This document shows, one piece after another, positions 1 to 8,839 of a stretch of DNA of 64,000 bases. The translations under genes were made by a program, and so were the position numbers. The stretch covers positions 1-64,000 of the forward strand of contig NZ_QJKM01000020.1 in NCBI RefSeq assembly GCF_003425685.1. The letters are read 5' to 3'. The notes beneath the pieces are model-generated. The model worked only from the letters and a program-made list of their open reading frames with translations. It searched no databases and had not been told where the DNA came from. The DNA is from Rhizobium terrae. GTDB lineage: Bacteria > Pseudomonadota > Alphaproteobacteria > Rhizobiales > Rhizobiaceae. The stretch's first letter is position 1. Every line of letters begins with the position of its first letter.

Positions 1-1
1 C

Positions 2-3000
2 GGCGTGACGACTCTGGCTGCCGGCGGCTCCGTCACCGGCACGGCTGGAGCCGACATCGCCGTCACCGGCATGGATGCGGGCACGTCGATCGGCTTGACG
101 GCAGGCACGACGATCAGTGCCGCCGACATGCTGGCCGGCACCTCGGTCGATCTCGATGCGGGCAGTGACATCCTGGTCACCACCTTGACCACCGGCAGCT
201 CTGCAACGCTTGCCGCAGACGGAGCGATCGACATCGGGACGCTGACTGCTGGCAGCTCCGTCACCAGCACGGCTGGAATGGACATTACGGTCACCTCTCT
301 CGATGCGGGCACGTCCGCCGACCTCGATGCAGGCAGCGACATCCGCGTCACCACCTTGACCACCGGCAGCTCCGCGATGCTTGCCGCAGACGGTGCGGTC
401 GACATTACGACCTTGACCACCGGGGGCCTCGCCACTTTGTCCGCAGACGGAGCGATCGACATCGCGACACTCGACATCGGCACGGTGCTGACCAGCAGTG
501 CAGGCACGACGACGAGGTTCGGCACGACGGGTGCCGGCACCTCGATGACGGTCAGCTCGGGTGGCCTGATCGACATGGCGGCGACGACGATGGCGGGGGC
601 GGGCGACACCAGGCTCACCTCGACGGGCGGCTCGATCGACCTCGGGACACTCACCGCCGGCGGCAATGCCATCCTCGACGCGCATGACGGCATCGATGCG
701 GACGATATTGGTGCAGACGGTGCGGTGACGGCGGATGCCGGAAGAAGCATTGCCGTCACCTCTCTCGACGCGGGCACGTCCACCGACCTCGATGCGGGCC
801 GCGACATCGTCGTCACCACCCTGACCACCGGCGGCTCCGCGACGCTTGCCGCCGGCGATGCGATCGACATCGCCACTCTGACCACTGGCAACTCCGCCAC
901 TCTGGTTGCCGACGGAGCGATCGATATCGCGACGCTGGACATCGGCACGGTGCTGACCAGCAGTGCAGGCACGACGACGGTGTTCGGCACGACGGGTGCC
1001 GGCACCTCGATGACGGTCACTTCGGGTGGCCTGATCGACATGGCGACGACGACGATGACGGGGACGGGCGACACCAAGCTCACCTCGACGGGCGGTTCGA
1101 TCGATCTCGGGACGCTCGCAGCCGGCGGCAATATCATCCTCGACGCGCATGACGGCATCGATGCCGACGATGTTGGTGCAGGCGGTTCGGTGACGGCGGA
1201 TGCCGGAAGAAGCATTGCCGTTACCTATCTCGATGCCGGCACGTTCATCGGCCTGACGGCAGGCACGATGATCAGTGTCGGCGGCATGCTGGCCGGCACG
1301 TCGGCTGATCTCGATGCGGGCAGTGACATCCGCGTCACGACCCTGACCACCGGCGGTTCCGCCACTTTGTTTGCCGACGGAGCGATCGATATCGAGACGC
1401 TCGACATCGGCACGGTGCTGACCAGCGGTGCAGGCACGACGACGAGGTTCGGTACGACGGGCGCCGGCACGTCGATGACGGTCACTTCGGGTGGGCTGAT
1501 CGACATGGCGACGACGACGACGATGACGGGGACGGGCGACACGCGGCTGACCTCGACGGGCGGCTCGATCGACCTCGGGACGCTTGCAGCCGGCGGCAAT
1601 GCCATCCTCGACGCGCATGACGGCATCGATGCGGACGATATTGGTGCCGATGGTTCGGTGACGGCAGATGCCGGCGGTTCGATCGGCGTGACGACCCTGG
1701 CTGCCGGCGGCTCCGTCACCGGCACGGCTGGAGCCGACATCGCCGTCACCAGCGTTAATGCCGGCGCGTTTATCGACCTGACGGCGGGCACGACGATCAG
1801 TGCCGCCGACATGCTGGCCGGCACCTCGGTCGATCTCGATGCGGGCAGGGACATCCGCGTCACTACGCTGACTACCGGCAGCTCTGCAACGCTTGCCGCA
1901 GACGGAGCGATCGACATCGGGACGCTGACGACGGGCAGCTCCGTCACCGGCACGGCTGGAACGGACATCGCCGTCACCGGGATGGATGCGGGCACGTTCA
2001 TCGACCTGACGGTAGGCACGACGATCAGTGCCGCCGACATGCTGGCCGGCACCTCGGTCGATCTCGATGCGGGCAGGGACATCCTCGTCACCACCTTGAC
2101 CACCGGCGGCTCCGCCACTCTGTTTGCCGATGGAGCGATTGCTATCGCGACGCTGACTGCTGGCAGCTCCGTCACCAGCACGGCTGGAACGGACATTACG
2201 GTCACCTCTCTCGATGCGGGCACGTCGGCTGATCTCGATGCGGGCAGTGACATCCTGGTCACGACCCTGACCACCGGCGGTTCCGCGACGCTTGCCGCAG
2301 ACGGTGCGGTAGATATCGGGACACTGACGACGGGCAGCTTCGTCGGCTTGTCCGCGGGCGGCATGATCGACATCGCGACGCTGGACGCAGGCAACAGCGC
2401 AAGCCTGTTCGCAGGCGGCGATGTCGAGGTTGCGAGCCTCAGCACAGGGGGCGACCTGAACGTGGCGTCGGCAGCCGATGTCGGCGGTACCTCCTGGTCT
2501 TCGGCTGGGAATGCCGCGATCGCCGCGGGCGGCGCCATAGACATCGAGACGCTCGTCGCTGGCGGTGCGATCAGCACGCAGTCGGGGCAAGGCACAACGC
2601 TCGGAAAGGCCTCCTCGGGAGCCGCCTTCTCGGTCGAAGCAAGGCGATATGTCGGGATTGGCACCGCCATGGCCGGCGGTGCGGTGCGGGTCGCATCATC
2701 CGCGAACGCGGTGAACATCGGTACCCTGTCCGGCGCCCGCACGGTCGATATCGCGGCCGCGACCGAAATCCAGGCGGACGAGCTGAGGGCAAAGGAGGCG
2801 CTGATCGTCACCGCGCCGGTCGTGACGATCGGGAACGCCGTCAGCGAAGATGGGCTTACGATCTCCACGATCTCGAAGGATATCCTGGAACTGGAAGCCG
2901 AGGCGGGGGGCTCGATCAATCTTGGACGGGCGGAGGCGGTGCGCCTCGCGATCGTCGGGGCCGCACGGTTCGATGCCGATGACCTTGTGATCGGCAGCAG

Positions 3001-3664
3001 CGCGGCGCTTGCGGCTGACGACATCCGCATCGGCAACCTGATCCAGAGCGGCACGTCCGGCCGGTTCGCGCTCGACGTGACCGGCGTGGGTGGCGGCAAT
3101 GCGACGAGCATGCAGGCCTATCTGACGACGCCGCTCGGTATTGCCATCGGGGACTATCGGGTCGCCAATTCGACGATCGAGACCAGCGGTTCCTTCGTCT
3201 TGATCGCCCGCGGGGTCGTCAACGGCACGATGTCGCTCCGGACCGCGCTCCGGAATCTCTTCGTGGACAATCGCTCGGCGGCTCCGGCAACCAGCATCGA
3301 CGTTCAACTCTTCCAGCCCAGCAAGTCGTTCAGGGTGACACAGGACGGCATGCGTACGACCACCAACGCCTTCATCGTCCAGTTCGGCGAAGGCTCCGAA
3401 GTGTTCTTCGAGCGCGACGGTATCGTCTATACCGGCCTCAGCCTGATGCGCGAAGCCGCGAAAGCCATGCAGTCCGCAAACAGCGACGATGGCGGGGAAA
3501 TTTCCCCGCTGGGCACTGGGGTGGACATGGCACAGCTCACCGCCTCGTCGCTCGCGAGCTTCCTCGCCATGCAGACGAGCCCGATGCTTGTCGTGGAGGC
3601 CGGCGATGCCGGTGGCCCTGCCGTCAGGCTGGACGAAACGGTGACGAATGCGATACAGAATTAG
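2..3664 (+). CDS. Two-partner secretion exoprotein (TpsA-like), 3' part only
   Basis: The reading frame is open at the left edge, so the N-terminal secretion signal and TPS domain lie outside the window. About 1,220 residues are visible. They are dominated by Ala/Gly/Thr/Asp-rich repeats of the type TLTTGSSATLAADGAIDI, as expected for a beta-helical surface adhesin or filamentous exoprotein. The last 400 residues (after about nt 2450) are less repetitive, and there is no C-terminal beta-barrel, so it is not a classical autotransporter. The next gene, 3 to 51 bp downstream depending on its start, is a TpsB-type transporter, which supports secretion by the two-partner pathway. The target of adhesion cannot be inferred. 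The family call is fairly sure; the exact subfamily is not. Confidence 0.72.
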   Translation, partial: GVTTLAAGGSVTGTAGADIAVTGMDAGTSIGLTAGTTISAADMLAGTSVDLDAGSDILVTTLTTGSSATLAADGAIDIGTLTAGSSVTSTAGMDITVTSLDAGTSADLDAGSDIRVTTLTTGSSAMLAADGAVDITTLTTGGLATLSADGAIDIATLDIGTVLTSSAGTTTRFGTTGAGTSMTVSSGGLIDMAATTMAGAGDTRLTSTGGSIDLGTLTAGGNAILDAHDGIDADDIGADGAVTADAGRSIAVTSLDAGTSTDLDAGRDIVVTTLTTGGSATLAAGDAIDIATLTTGNSATLVADGAIDIATLDIGTVLTSSAGTTTVFGTTGAGTSMTVTSGGLIDMATTTMTGTGDTKLTSTGGSIDLGTLAAGGNIILDAHDGIDADDVGAGGSVTADAGRSIAVTYLDAGTFIGLTAGTMISVGGMLAGTSADLDAGSDIRVTTLTTGGSATLFADGAIDIETLDIGTVLTSGAGTTTRFGTTGAGTSMTVTSGGLIDMATTTTMTGTGDTRLTSTGGSIDLGTLAAGGNAILDAHDGIDADDIGADGSVTADAGGSIGVTTLAAGGSVTGTAGADIAVTSVNAGAFIDLTAGTTISAADMLAGTSVDLDAGRDIRVTTLTTGSSATLAADGAIDIGTLTTGSSVTGTAGTDIAVTGMDAGTFIDLTVGTTISAADMLAGTSVDLDAGRDILVTTLTTGGSATLFADGAIAIATLTAGSSVTSTAGTDITVTSLDAGTSADLDAGSDILVTTLTTGGSATLAADGAVDIGTLTTGSFVGLSAGGMIDIATLDAGNSASLFAGGDVEVASLSTGGDLNVASAADVGGTSWSSAGNAAIAAGGAIDIETLVAGGAISTQSGQGTTLGKASSGAAFSVEARRYVGIGTAMAGGAVRVASSANAVNIGTLSGARTVDIAAATEIQADELRAKEALIVTAPVVTIGNAVSEDGLTISTISKDILELEAEAGGSINLGRAEAVRLAIVGAARFDADDLVIGSSAALAADDIRIGNLIQSGTSGRFALDVTGVGGGNATSMQAYLTTPLGIAIGDYRVANSTIETSGSFVLIARGVVNGTMSLRTALRNLFVDNRSAAPATSIDVQLFQPSKSFRVTQDGMRTTTNAFIVQFGEGSEVFFERDGIVYTGLSLMREAAKAMQSANSDDGGEISPLGTGVDMAQLTASSLASFLAMQTSPMLVVEAGDAGGPAVRLDETVTNAIQN
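481..1683 (+). repeat. 465-bp in-frame tandem repeats in the exoprotein gene
   Basis: The segment beginning CACGGTGCTGACCAGC starts at 481, 946 and 1411, giving an exact 465-bp (155-codon) period for two full units and a partial third. Around it, the stretch at 1-250 recurs colinearly from 1684 and again in part from about 1930. Unit interiors differ by block substitutions rather than frameshifts, so the frame is kept. Such repeats can recombine and change adhesin length. Confidence 0.85.
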
Positions 3665-3715
3665 TCCGTGGCGACGAAGGGGATTGTTGCACGCCGAGGC
3701 AGGGGGACGCCGAGC

Positions 3716-5374
3716 TTGATCCAACGCATTTCCATGCGGCGAGGTGTGCCCGGTTTCACGCTCGCGCTCATGATCCTTGCTGCGGATGCCTCCCTGGTCC
3801 AAGCGCAGCAGCCTCCGCCGGGAGTGGACGCCGGCGCGTTGCAGAACAGGACGAACCGTCTTCGGCGCGATCTGGAAAACCGTGTGGCGCCAGGCGCATC
3901 CGACGATGCGGGCGCGGTCACGGGGCCGGCGCGCGCCGCGGCACCGCTCGTGCCGGGTGGCGGGCCGACATTCGTTCTCAAGCGGGTCGAGTTCAACGAA
4001 TCGTATTTCTTCAAGCCTCAGGAACTGGCCGCGATCGCCGCGCCCTTCGTCGGCCGCAAGCTGGATTTCGCCGGCATCCAGGCAATCGTCAACGCTGTCA
4101 ACGCCCGTTATGCCGAGCGCGGCATCGTGACGGCCAGTGCTTCCTTGCCCGAACAGGATCTCGACGGCGGGGTGCTGCGCATCGAGCTGGTCGAAGGCCG
4201 CGTCGGAAAAGTGACGATGGAGGGCGCTTCGACCTCCGCCGATTATATTCGCGGTCGTGCCCGGTTGCAGCCCGGTGAAGTGGTCGATGTGCCGGCGCTG
4301 GGTGCCCGCATGGCGGCGCAGAACCGCATCGGCGAGGCGCGCGTACGCACCGCCCTGCAGCCCGGCACGGACTTCGGACAGACCGACGTGACGCTTTCGG
4401 TGACCGAACCCAAGAGCGACCTGCTGGACGTTTTCGTCGACAATCTGGGCTCTCCGACGACCGGCCGTTTCCAGCGGGGCATGCTCTTCCAGCATTACGG
4501 CCTGCTTGGCCTCGATGACCGCTTCAAGTTCTACGGCGTGAATTCCGAGGGCAACCTGTCGGGCAACCTGTCCTACACATTCGGCATCACGCCGACGGGC
4601 GGCCGCCTCGGCCTCAGCTATTCGGCCTCGCGGATCAAGATCATCGACGGCGCCTTCGAGGACCTCAACGTGACAGGCGGCTCGCAGGCGGGCGGCATCA
4701 ACTTCGTGCAGCCGCTGTTTTCCGATTCGGAATGGCTGGTGCTGCTCAACGTCGGCGCGACGCTGACGCACTCGACGACCGATCAGGACGGGGTGCCCTT
4801 CACCGACAACCTGACATTCAAGCCGATGATCGGGGCGACGCTGAATTATTACGCGCCGAATCTGGCGGTCTCCTTCTCGCCGTCCTATTCTTTCGGCACG
4901 ACGGATATCCGGGTGACGGACAGCAGCGACCAAGCGCATTTCTTCAACGGCACGATGTCGGTGACGGCCGTCCTGCCTCAGGAGGTCGTTTTCCAGGGAT
5001 TTGGCGCCTGGCAGGTCGCATCGAAGCCTCTGGTGACGGGCGACCAGCTTTTCCAGATCGGCGGCGCCACCACGGTGCGCGGTTATGGCGGCAATACGGT
5101 CGCGGGCGGCAGCGGCTATTATGCGAATTTCGAACTGCATAAGAGCTTCACAGGGGATGTCGGCACCTTCGACTTCTTCACCTTCCTCGACCATGGCGCG
5201 GTCTATTCCACAAGCCCCAAGAAGGTGAGCCTGACGGGCATCGGCACCGGCATGTCCTATTCGTTCGACAACCGCCTGACGCTGGAACTGACGCTCGGTT
5301 TTCCGGTCGGCGACCATGTGCCGGACAGTCCGTCCTATACCCTCTTTGCCCGGCTGATCGGCCGCGTGTTCTGA
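3716..5374 (+). CDS. TpsB/ShlB-FhaC family outer-membrane transporter
   Basis: This is the outer-membrane Omp85-superfamily pore that would export the upstream exoprotein. I chose the TTG at 3716 because AGGGGG lies 9 nt before it and it gives a clean signal peptide ending near VQAQ; GTG 3668 and ATG 3734 are alternatives. A POTRA domain occupies roughly residues 86-164 (start FVLKRVEF, end VGKVTMEG). The C-terminal half is a beta-barrel with the conserved VRGY motif near residue 454 and a terminal phenylalanine, as needed for BAM-mediated insertion. The length (552 aa) is normal for FhaC/ShlB proteins. It is tightly coupled to the exoprotein gene in the order tpsA-tpsB, the reverse of the common order. 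Confidence 0.85.
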   Translation: MIQRISMRRGVPGFTLALMILAADASLVQAQQPPPGVDAGALQNRTNRLRRDLENRVAPGASDDAGAVTGPARAAAPLVPGGGPTFVLKRVEFNESYFFKPQELAAIAAPFVGRKLDFAGIQAIVNAVNARYAERGIVTASASLPEQDLDGGVLRIELVEGRVGKVTMEGASTSADYIRGRARLQPGEVVDVPALGARMAAQNRIGEARVRTALQPGTDFGQTDVTLSVTEPKSDLLDVFVDNLGSPTTGRFQRGMLFQHYGLLGLDDRFKFYGVNSEGNLSGNLSYTFGITPTGGRLGLSYSASRIKIIDGAFEDLNVTGGSQAGGINFVQPLFSDSEWLVLLNVGATLTHSTTDQDGVPFTDNLTFKPMIGATLNYYAPNLAVSFSPSYSFGTTDIRVTDSSDQAHFFNGTMSVTAVLPQEVVFQGFGAWQVASKPLVTGDQLFQIGGATTVRGYGGNTVAGGSGYYANFELHKSFTGDVGTFDFFTFLDHGAVYSTSPKKVSLTGIGTGMSYSFDNRLTLELTLGFPVGDHVPDSPSYTLFARLIGRVF

Positions 5375-5748
5375 CGGGCGGTTGTCGCCGCGGCTGTCTA
5401 TGGAGTATCGGCACGCCTTCGCGGCGATGCATGAAACGTAGCCGGGCTCTTATCTGCGTCAGGTCCTGGCGTCTTCGGCCCTGCTTTTTTCCATTAATCC
5501 CAGGCGCGACCGTAACCGTTGGCCTTCCGTTCATTCCCGCCGTCTAGATCGGCTTTCGGACGAGGTATATCCATTCGCCCTGGGTGCCCGTGACGCCGCG
5601 GCTGCGTTTCGTCTCGCGGAATGGACGGAGGGCGACGCTTCAACCCTCCAGCCATGACCTCTATGTCAGGGACCCATAAGATTGCCCGTCGCTTCGATCC
5701 TAGCACGAACCGGAGCCGGAGCAGCGAAGGCTTTTGGGGAGGATATCG
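5375..5748. other. Intergenic region before the SDR gene
   Basis: I see no convincing gene in these 374 bp. It carries one candidate copy of the cluster-wide inverted repeat (5607-5621) and the Shine-Dalgarno sequence of the SDR gene (GGGGAGG at 5736-5742). No T-tailed terminator for the transporter gene was found. Confidence 0.5.
5607..5621. promoter_or_regulatory. Candidate operator 1 (TTTCG-N5-CGGAA)
   Basis: Inverted repeat TTTCG-tctcg-CGGAA, one mismatch between arms, 127 bp before the SDR start. It matches the motif found in front of the other units of the catabolic block. Assignment to the IclR protein is inferred. Confidence 0.45.
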
Positions 5749-6510
5749 TTGGCCGCCATCGAAATACCCGCGCTCGCCGTTCCGCAGGTGGCGCTCGTGA
5801 CCGGGGCCAGCAGCGGGATAGGCAGGGCGACCGCCGCGCGCCTGGCCGCGCTCGGCGCCTCGGTCGTGGTCGGCTACAACAGCCGGCGCGAGCTGGCCGA
5901 GGACGTCGTGCGCGGCCTTGAAGGGACCGGGCATATGGCGATGCGCATCGCGGTGGAGGAACCGGCGTCGGTTGCCGAAGCCGCCTCCATCGTCGGCGAA
6001 CGGTTCGGTCGCCTCGACGCACTGGTGAATTGCGGCGGAGCGACGACACCCGTTCCGGCCAACGATTTCAATAGGCTGACCGACGAGATCTTCGACCGCA
6101 CCGTTGCGATCAACCTGCGTGGACCCTTCGCCATGGTGCGTGCCTTCCGTCCGCTGCTGGAGCGCGGCGAAGGTGCATCGGTCGTCAACATTTCCTCCAT
6201 CGCGGCGCGTACCGGTCTCGGCAGCAGCCTTGCCTATCTGGCCGCCAAGGGCGGGCTTGATTCCCTGACGATAGCGCTTGCCAAGGTGCTCGCCCCGAAT
6301 ATCCGTGTCTTTTCCGTCTCTCCGGCCGGGGTGGACACGGATTTCGTGCCAGGCCGCAGCCGTGAGCAATTGCAGAAGACCGCCGAGAAATTGCCGCTTG
6401 CCCATGTCACCACGCCCGACGATGTGGCGCGCGCGGTGACCGCCTGCATCGTTCATCTGACCAGTTCGACCGGCATCGTTGTCCCGGTCGACGAGGGCCG
6501 GCATCTCTAG
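5749..6510 (+). CDS. SDR-family NAD(P)-dependent oxidoreductase
   Basis: This is a classical short-chain dehydrogenase of 253 aa. TTG 5749 is taken as the start because GGGGAGG ends 6 nt upstream; a TTG at 5734 would place that ribosome site inside the gene. The cofactor loop TGASSGIG is at residues 18-25, an NCGG variant of the structural NNAG motif follows, and the active site has Ser150, Tyr163 and Lys167 (YLAAK). The chain ends normally. It opens the catabolic block and is followed in the same direction by an aldehyde dehydrogenase, so an alcohol-to-aldehyde oxidation or a keto reduction feeding the pathway is plausible. The substrate is unknown. Confidence 0.85.
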   Translation: MAAIEIPALAVPQVALVTGASSGIGRATAARLAALGASVVVGYNSRRELAEDVVRGLEGTGHMAMRIAVEEPASVAEAASIVGERFGRLDALVNCGGATTPVPANDFNRLTDEIFDRTVAINLRGPFAMVRAFRPLLERGEGASVVNISSIAARTGLGSSLAYLAAKGGLDSLTIALAKVLAPNIRVFSVSPAGVDTDFVPGRSREQLQKTAEKLPLAHVTTPDDVARAVTACIVHLTSSTGIVVPVDEGRHL

Positions 6511-6514
6511 GGCT

Positions 6515-6529
6515 GTTCGCCTGACGAAA
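6515..6529. promoter_or_regulatory. Candidate operator 2 (GTTCG-N5-CGAAA), weak
   Basis: Inverted repeat with TTCG and CGAA inner arms and a 5-bp spacer, 99 bp before the aldehyde dehydrogenase start. It is the most degenerate of the nine candidate sites. Confidence 0.3.
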
Positions 6530-6628
6530 CGGGCCTTTGTGAAGGTTGCAAAAACACGCCGTGGATCTCGTGATGGCATGGAGATGCCGCGGACCGAGCA
6601 TGACATGACAGATCGTCCGGGAGGGACA

Positions 6629-8053
6629 ATGGACAAACTGAAATTCTACATCGATGGTGCATGGGTGGAGCCGGCCGAACCGCGGACGCTCGGGATCGTC
6701 AACCCGGCGACGGAGGAGACCTTCGCCAGGATCAGCCTCGGCTCCGCGGCAGATGTGGACCGTGCCGCGAAGGCCGCCCGTCGTGCCTTCCCGATCTATG
6801 CCGATTCCAGTGTCGAACGGCGGCTTTCGTATCTCAACAGGATCATCGACGGTTTTCGGGCGCGTCTGCCGGAACTGGCCCGCATGATGACCCTCGAAAT
6901 GGGCTCGCCCATCACCTTCTCGACCGAGCGCCAGGCGACCGTCGCGCTGTTCCATTTCGAGGAGGCGGCCCGCGTCCTTGCCGATTACGCGTTCGAAACG
7001 CGCATGGGCGTCGGCATCGTCCGCCGCGAGCCGATCGGTGTTTGCGGGCTGATCACGCCCTGGAACTGGCCGCTCAATCAGGTCGCCTCCAAGGTCGCGC
7101 CGGCGCTGGCGACGGGCTGCACGGTCGTCCTGAAGCCGAGCGAAATTGCGCCGCTGAGTTCGATGCTGCTGGCGGAGATCATCGACGAGGCCGGTCTGCC
7201 GGCGGGCGTCTTCAACCTCGTCAACGGTGACGGGCCGACGGTCGGCGAGGCGATTGCCGGTCATCGGGAGATCGACATGGTGTCCTTCACCGGATCGACC
7301 TCGGCCGGCATCAAGGTCGCGAAACTGGCCGCCGACACCGTGAAACGGGTGGCGCAGGAACTGGGCGGCAAGTCCGCCAATATCATCCTGGCCGATGCCG
7401 ACCTGAAGGCCTCGGTGATATCGGGCGTGCATGCCTGCTACACCAATGGCGGTCAGAACTGCCAGTCGCCGACGCGCATGCTGATCCATCGCTCGCAGCG
7501 TAATGCGGCGCTGGAGGCGGCCCGCAGTGCGGTCGATACGATCCGCCTCGGAGATCCGCTCGATCCCGCATCCACCATGGGGCCGCTCGTCAGCCAGGCC
7601 CAGTTCGACAAGGTGCAGGGTCTCATCCAGGCGGGAATAGACGAGGGGGCCACCCTGGTGGCCGGCGGTCCGGGAAGGCCGGCGGAACTGAACCGCGGCT
7701 ACTATGTCCGGCCGACCGTTTTTGCCGACGTCACGCCGGAAATGCGCATCGCCCGGGAGGAGATTTTCGGCCCGGTGCTTTCGATCATCAGCTACGAGAC
7801 GGAGGAGGAGGCGATCGAGATCGCCAACGATACGCCGTTCGGACTGGCGGGCTTCGTGCAGTCGAAAGACCCCGAGCGGGCCCGCAAGGTCGCCAACCGG
7901 ATCCGCGCCGGCCGGGTCTACCTGAACGGCGCCGGGTTCGACCGCAGCCTGCCGTTCGGCGGCTACAAGCAGTCCGGCAACGGCCGCGAGTTCGGTCTCT
8001 TCGGTTTCGAGGAATATCTCGAGGTGAAGGCCGTGCTCGGATATCCGGGTTGA
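6629..8053 (+). CDS. Aldehyde dehydrogenase family protein
   Basis: NAD(P)-dependent oxidation of an aldehyde to a carboxylic acid. ATG 6629 follows GGAGGG at good spacing and gives 474 aa, the usual ALDH length; the open frame upstream to 6479 has no ribosome site and does not resemble the family. The oxyanion asparagine lies in TPWNWPLNQ, the general-base Glu244 in QELGGKSAN and the nucleophile Cys278 in GGQNCQSP. The 34-residue Glu-Cys spacing is typical. An EEIFGPVLS motif follows. Its partner is likely the SDR upstream, or the aldolase at 13.5-14.3 kb that would release an aldehyde. The substrate cannot be told from sequence. Confidence 0.92.
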   Translation: MDKLKFYIDGAWVEPAEPRTLGIVNPATEETFARISLGSAADVDRAAKAARRAFPIYADSSVERRLSYLNRIIDGFRARLPELARMMTLEMGSPITFSTERQATVALFHFEEAARVLADYAFETRMGVGIVRREPIGVCGLITPWNWPLNQVASKVAPALATGCTVVLKPSEIAPLSSMLLAEIIDEAGLPAGVFNLVNGDGPTVGEAIAGHREIDMVSFTGSTSAGIKVAKLAADTVKRVAQELGGKSANIILADADLKASVISGVHACYTNGGQNCQSPTRMLIHRSQRNAALEAARSAVDTIRLGDPLDPASTMGPLVSQAQFDKVQGLIQAGIDEGATLVAGGPGRPAELNRGYYVRPTVFADVTPEMRIAREEIFGPVLSIISYETEEEAIEIANDTPFGLAGFVQSKDPERARKVANRIRAGRVYLNGAGFDRSLPFGGYKQSGNGREFGLFGFEEYLEVKAVLGYPG

Positions 8054-8179
8054 ACCTGCGGGCAGAGCACCTGCTTAGACCAGCGCCGGCCAAGGCCGAA
8101 GGCAGGCGGGAGGCAGGTTGACGTCCGAGGGTCGCGGAGGAGAGCTGCTCCGGCCGTTGCCGCTTGGGTGCCTTTTGCA

Positions 8180-8194
8180 TTCCACTGTGTGAAA
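8180..8194. promoter_or_regulatory. Candidate operator 3 (TTCCA-N5-TGAAA)
   Basis: Inverted repeat TTCCA-ctgtg-TGAAA, 138 bp before the first TctB-type gene. Same architecture as the other cluster sites; nearly identical on its left half to the copy at 20963. Confidence 0.4.
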
Positions 8195-8332
8195 TAGCAA
8201 ACCAGTGCTCCTGTCCCGCATGGGGGCGGATGAACTAGATTGACACACTGAGAAGATCGTAAGGCGCCACGCACCGGGCGAGTTCTCCCAGGCGGTTGGC
8301 GCACCAATCGACATGAAAGGGGAGAGAACGCT

Positions 8333-8821
8333 TTGAAACCGTCTAAGGCGCCTTCGGGGAAGCTGGGCCAGGATATCGTTCTGGGGCTGGTATTTGTGGT
8401 GGCGGGCGTGACCGCCGGCGCGATCGCCATGCACTATCCCTTGGGAACGTCCGGCCGCATGGGACCGGGCTATTTCCCGATCATCATCTCGACGCTGCTT
8501 GCGGGCGTGGGCATCATCCTTCTCTTGCGCTTCCGCTACGACACGTCCGAGCCCATCCGGTCGCTGCCGTGGAAGCAGCTCATCCTGGTGCCGGGCGCCA
8601 TCGTGCTGTTCGGGCTGCTCGCCGAGCAGCTCGGGCTCGTGCTGGATGTCCTGCTGCTCACAATCGGCTGTGCAGCGGCCAGCCACAAATTTCAGCTGAC
8701 TTGGAAGGCGCTCGCCGGAGCCGTGCTGTTCTCGGTCTTCTGCGCCTTCGTTTTCGTCGAGCTTCTCGGCCTGCCCTTTCCCGTTTTTGGAAGCTGGCTG
8801 CAAGGCATTGGCGGCTTCTAA
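8333..8821 (+). CDS. TctB-family small membrane subunit of a TTT transporter
   Basis: This is the small (162 aa) integral subunit of a tripartite tricarboxylate transporter, working with the large TctA subunit and a periplasmic TctC-type protein. The start is TTG 8333, with AAGGGGAG about 9 nt upstream. Four hydrophobic segments are visible, the first beginning DIVLGLVFVVAG. The MGPGYFP motif after it is characteristic of TctB proteins. The TctA gene begins 18 bp downstream, so the two are surely co-transcribed. Confidence 0.87.
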   Translation: MKPSKAPSGKLGQDIVLGLVFVVAGVTAGAIAMHYPLGTSGRMGPGYFPIIISTLLAGVGIILLLRFRYDTSEPIRSLPWKQLILVPGAIVLFGLLAEQLGLVLDVLLLTIGCAAASHKFQLTWKALAGAVLFSVFCAFVFVELLGLPFPVFGSWLQGIGGF

Positions 8822-8839
8822 CCCAACGCGTGGTTCAAT

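Noticed and set aside
481..2350. The regular repeats at first suggested a CRISPR-like array
   Set aside because: The repeats are long, in frame, translated and have no unique spacers.
1225..3111. An open frame of 628 codons on the minus strand inside the exoprotein gene
   Set aside because: It is an antisense product of the repeats with Ser/Pro/Val-rich low complexity; no start signal.
2696..5317. An open frame of 873 codons on the minus strand opposite the exoprotein and transporter genes
   Set aside because: It is antisense to two well-supported genes, is rich in Arg/Ala/His/Asp as expected for a GC-rich shadow frame, and shows no domain.
6479..6628. A 50-codon upstream extension of the aldehyde dehydrogenase
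   Set aside because: It overlaps the SDR gene, lacks a ribosome site and does not resemble the family N terminus.
8054..8332. AACCTGC/GCAGGTT arms and a CGGCC-AA-GGCCG palindrome after the aldehyde dehydrogenase gene, considered as a terminator
   Set aside because: The long arms are about 50 bp apart and there is no T run; too weak to call.
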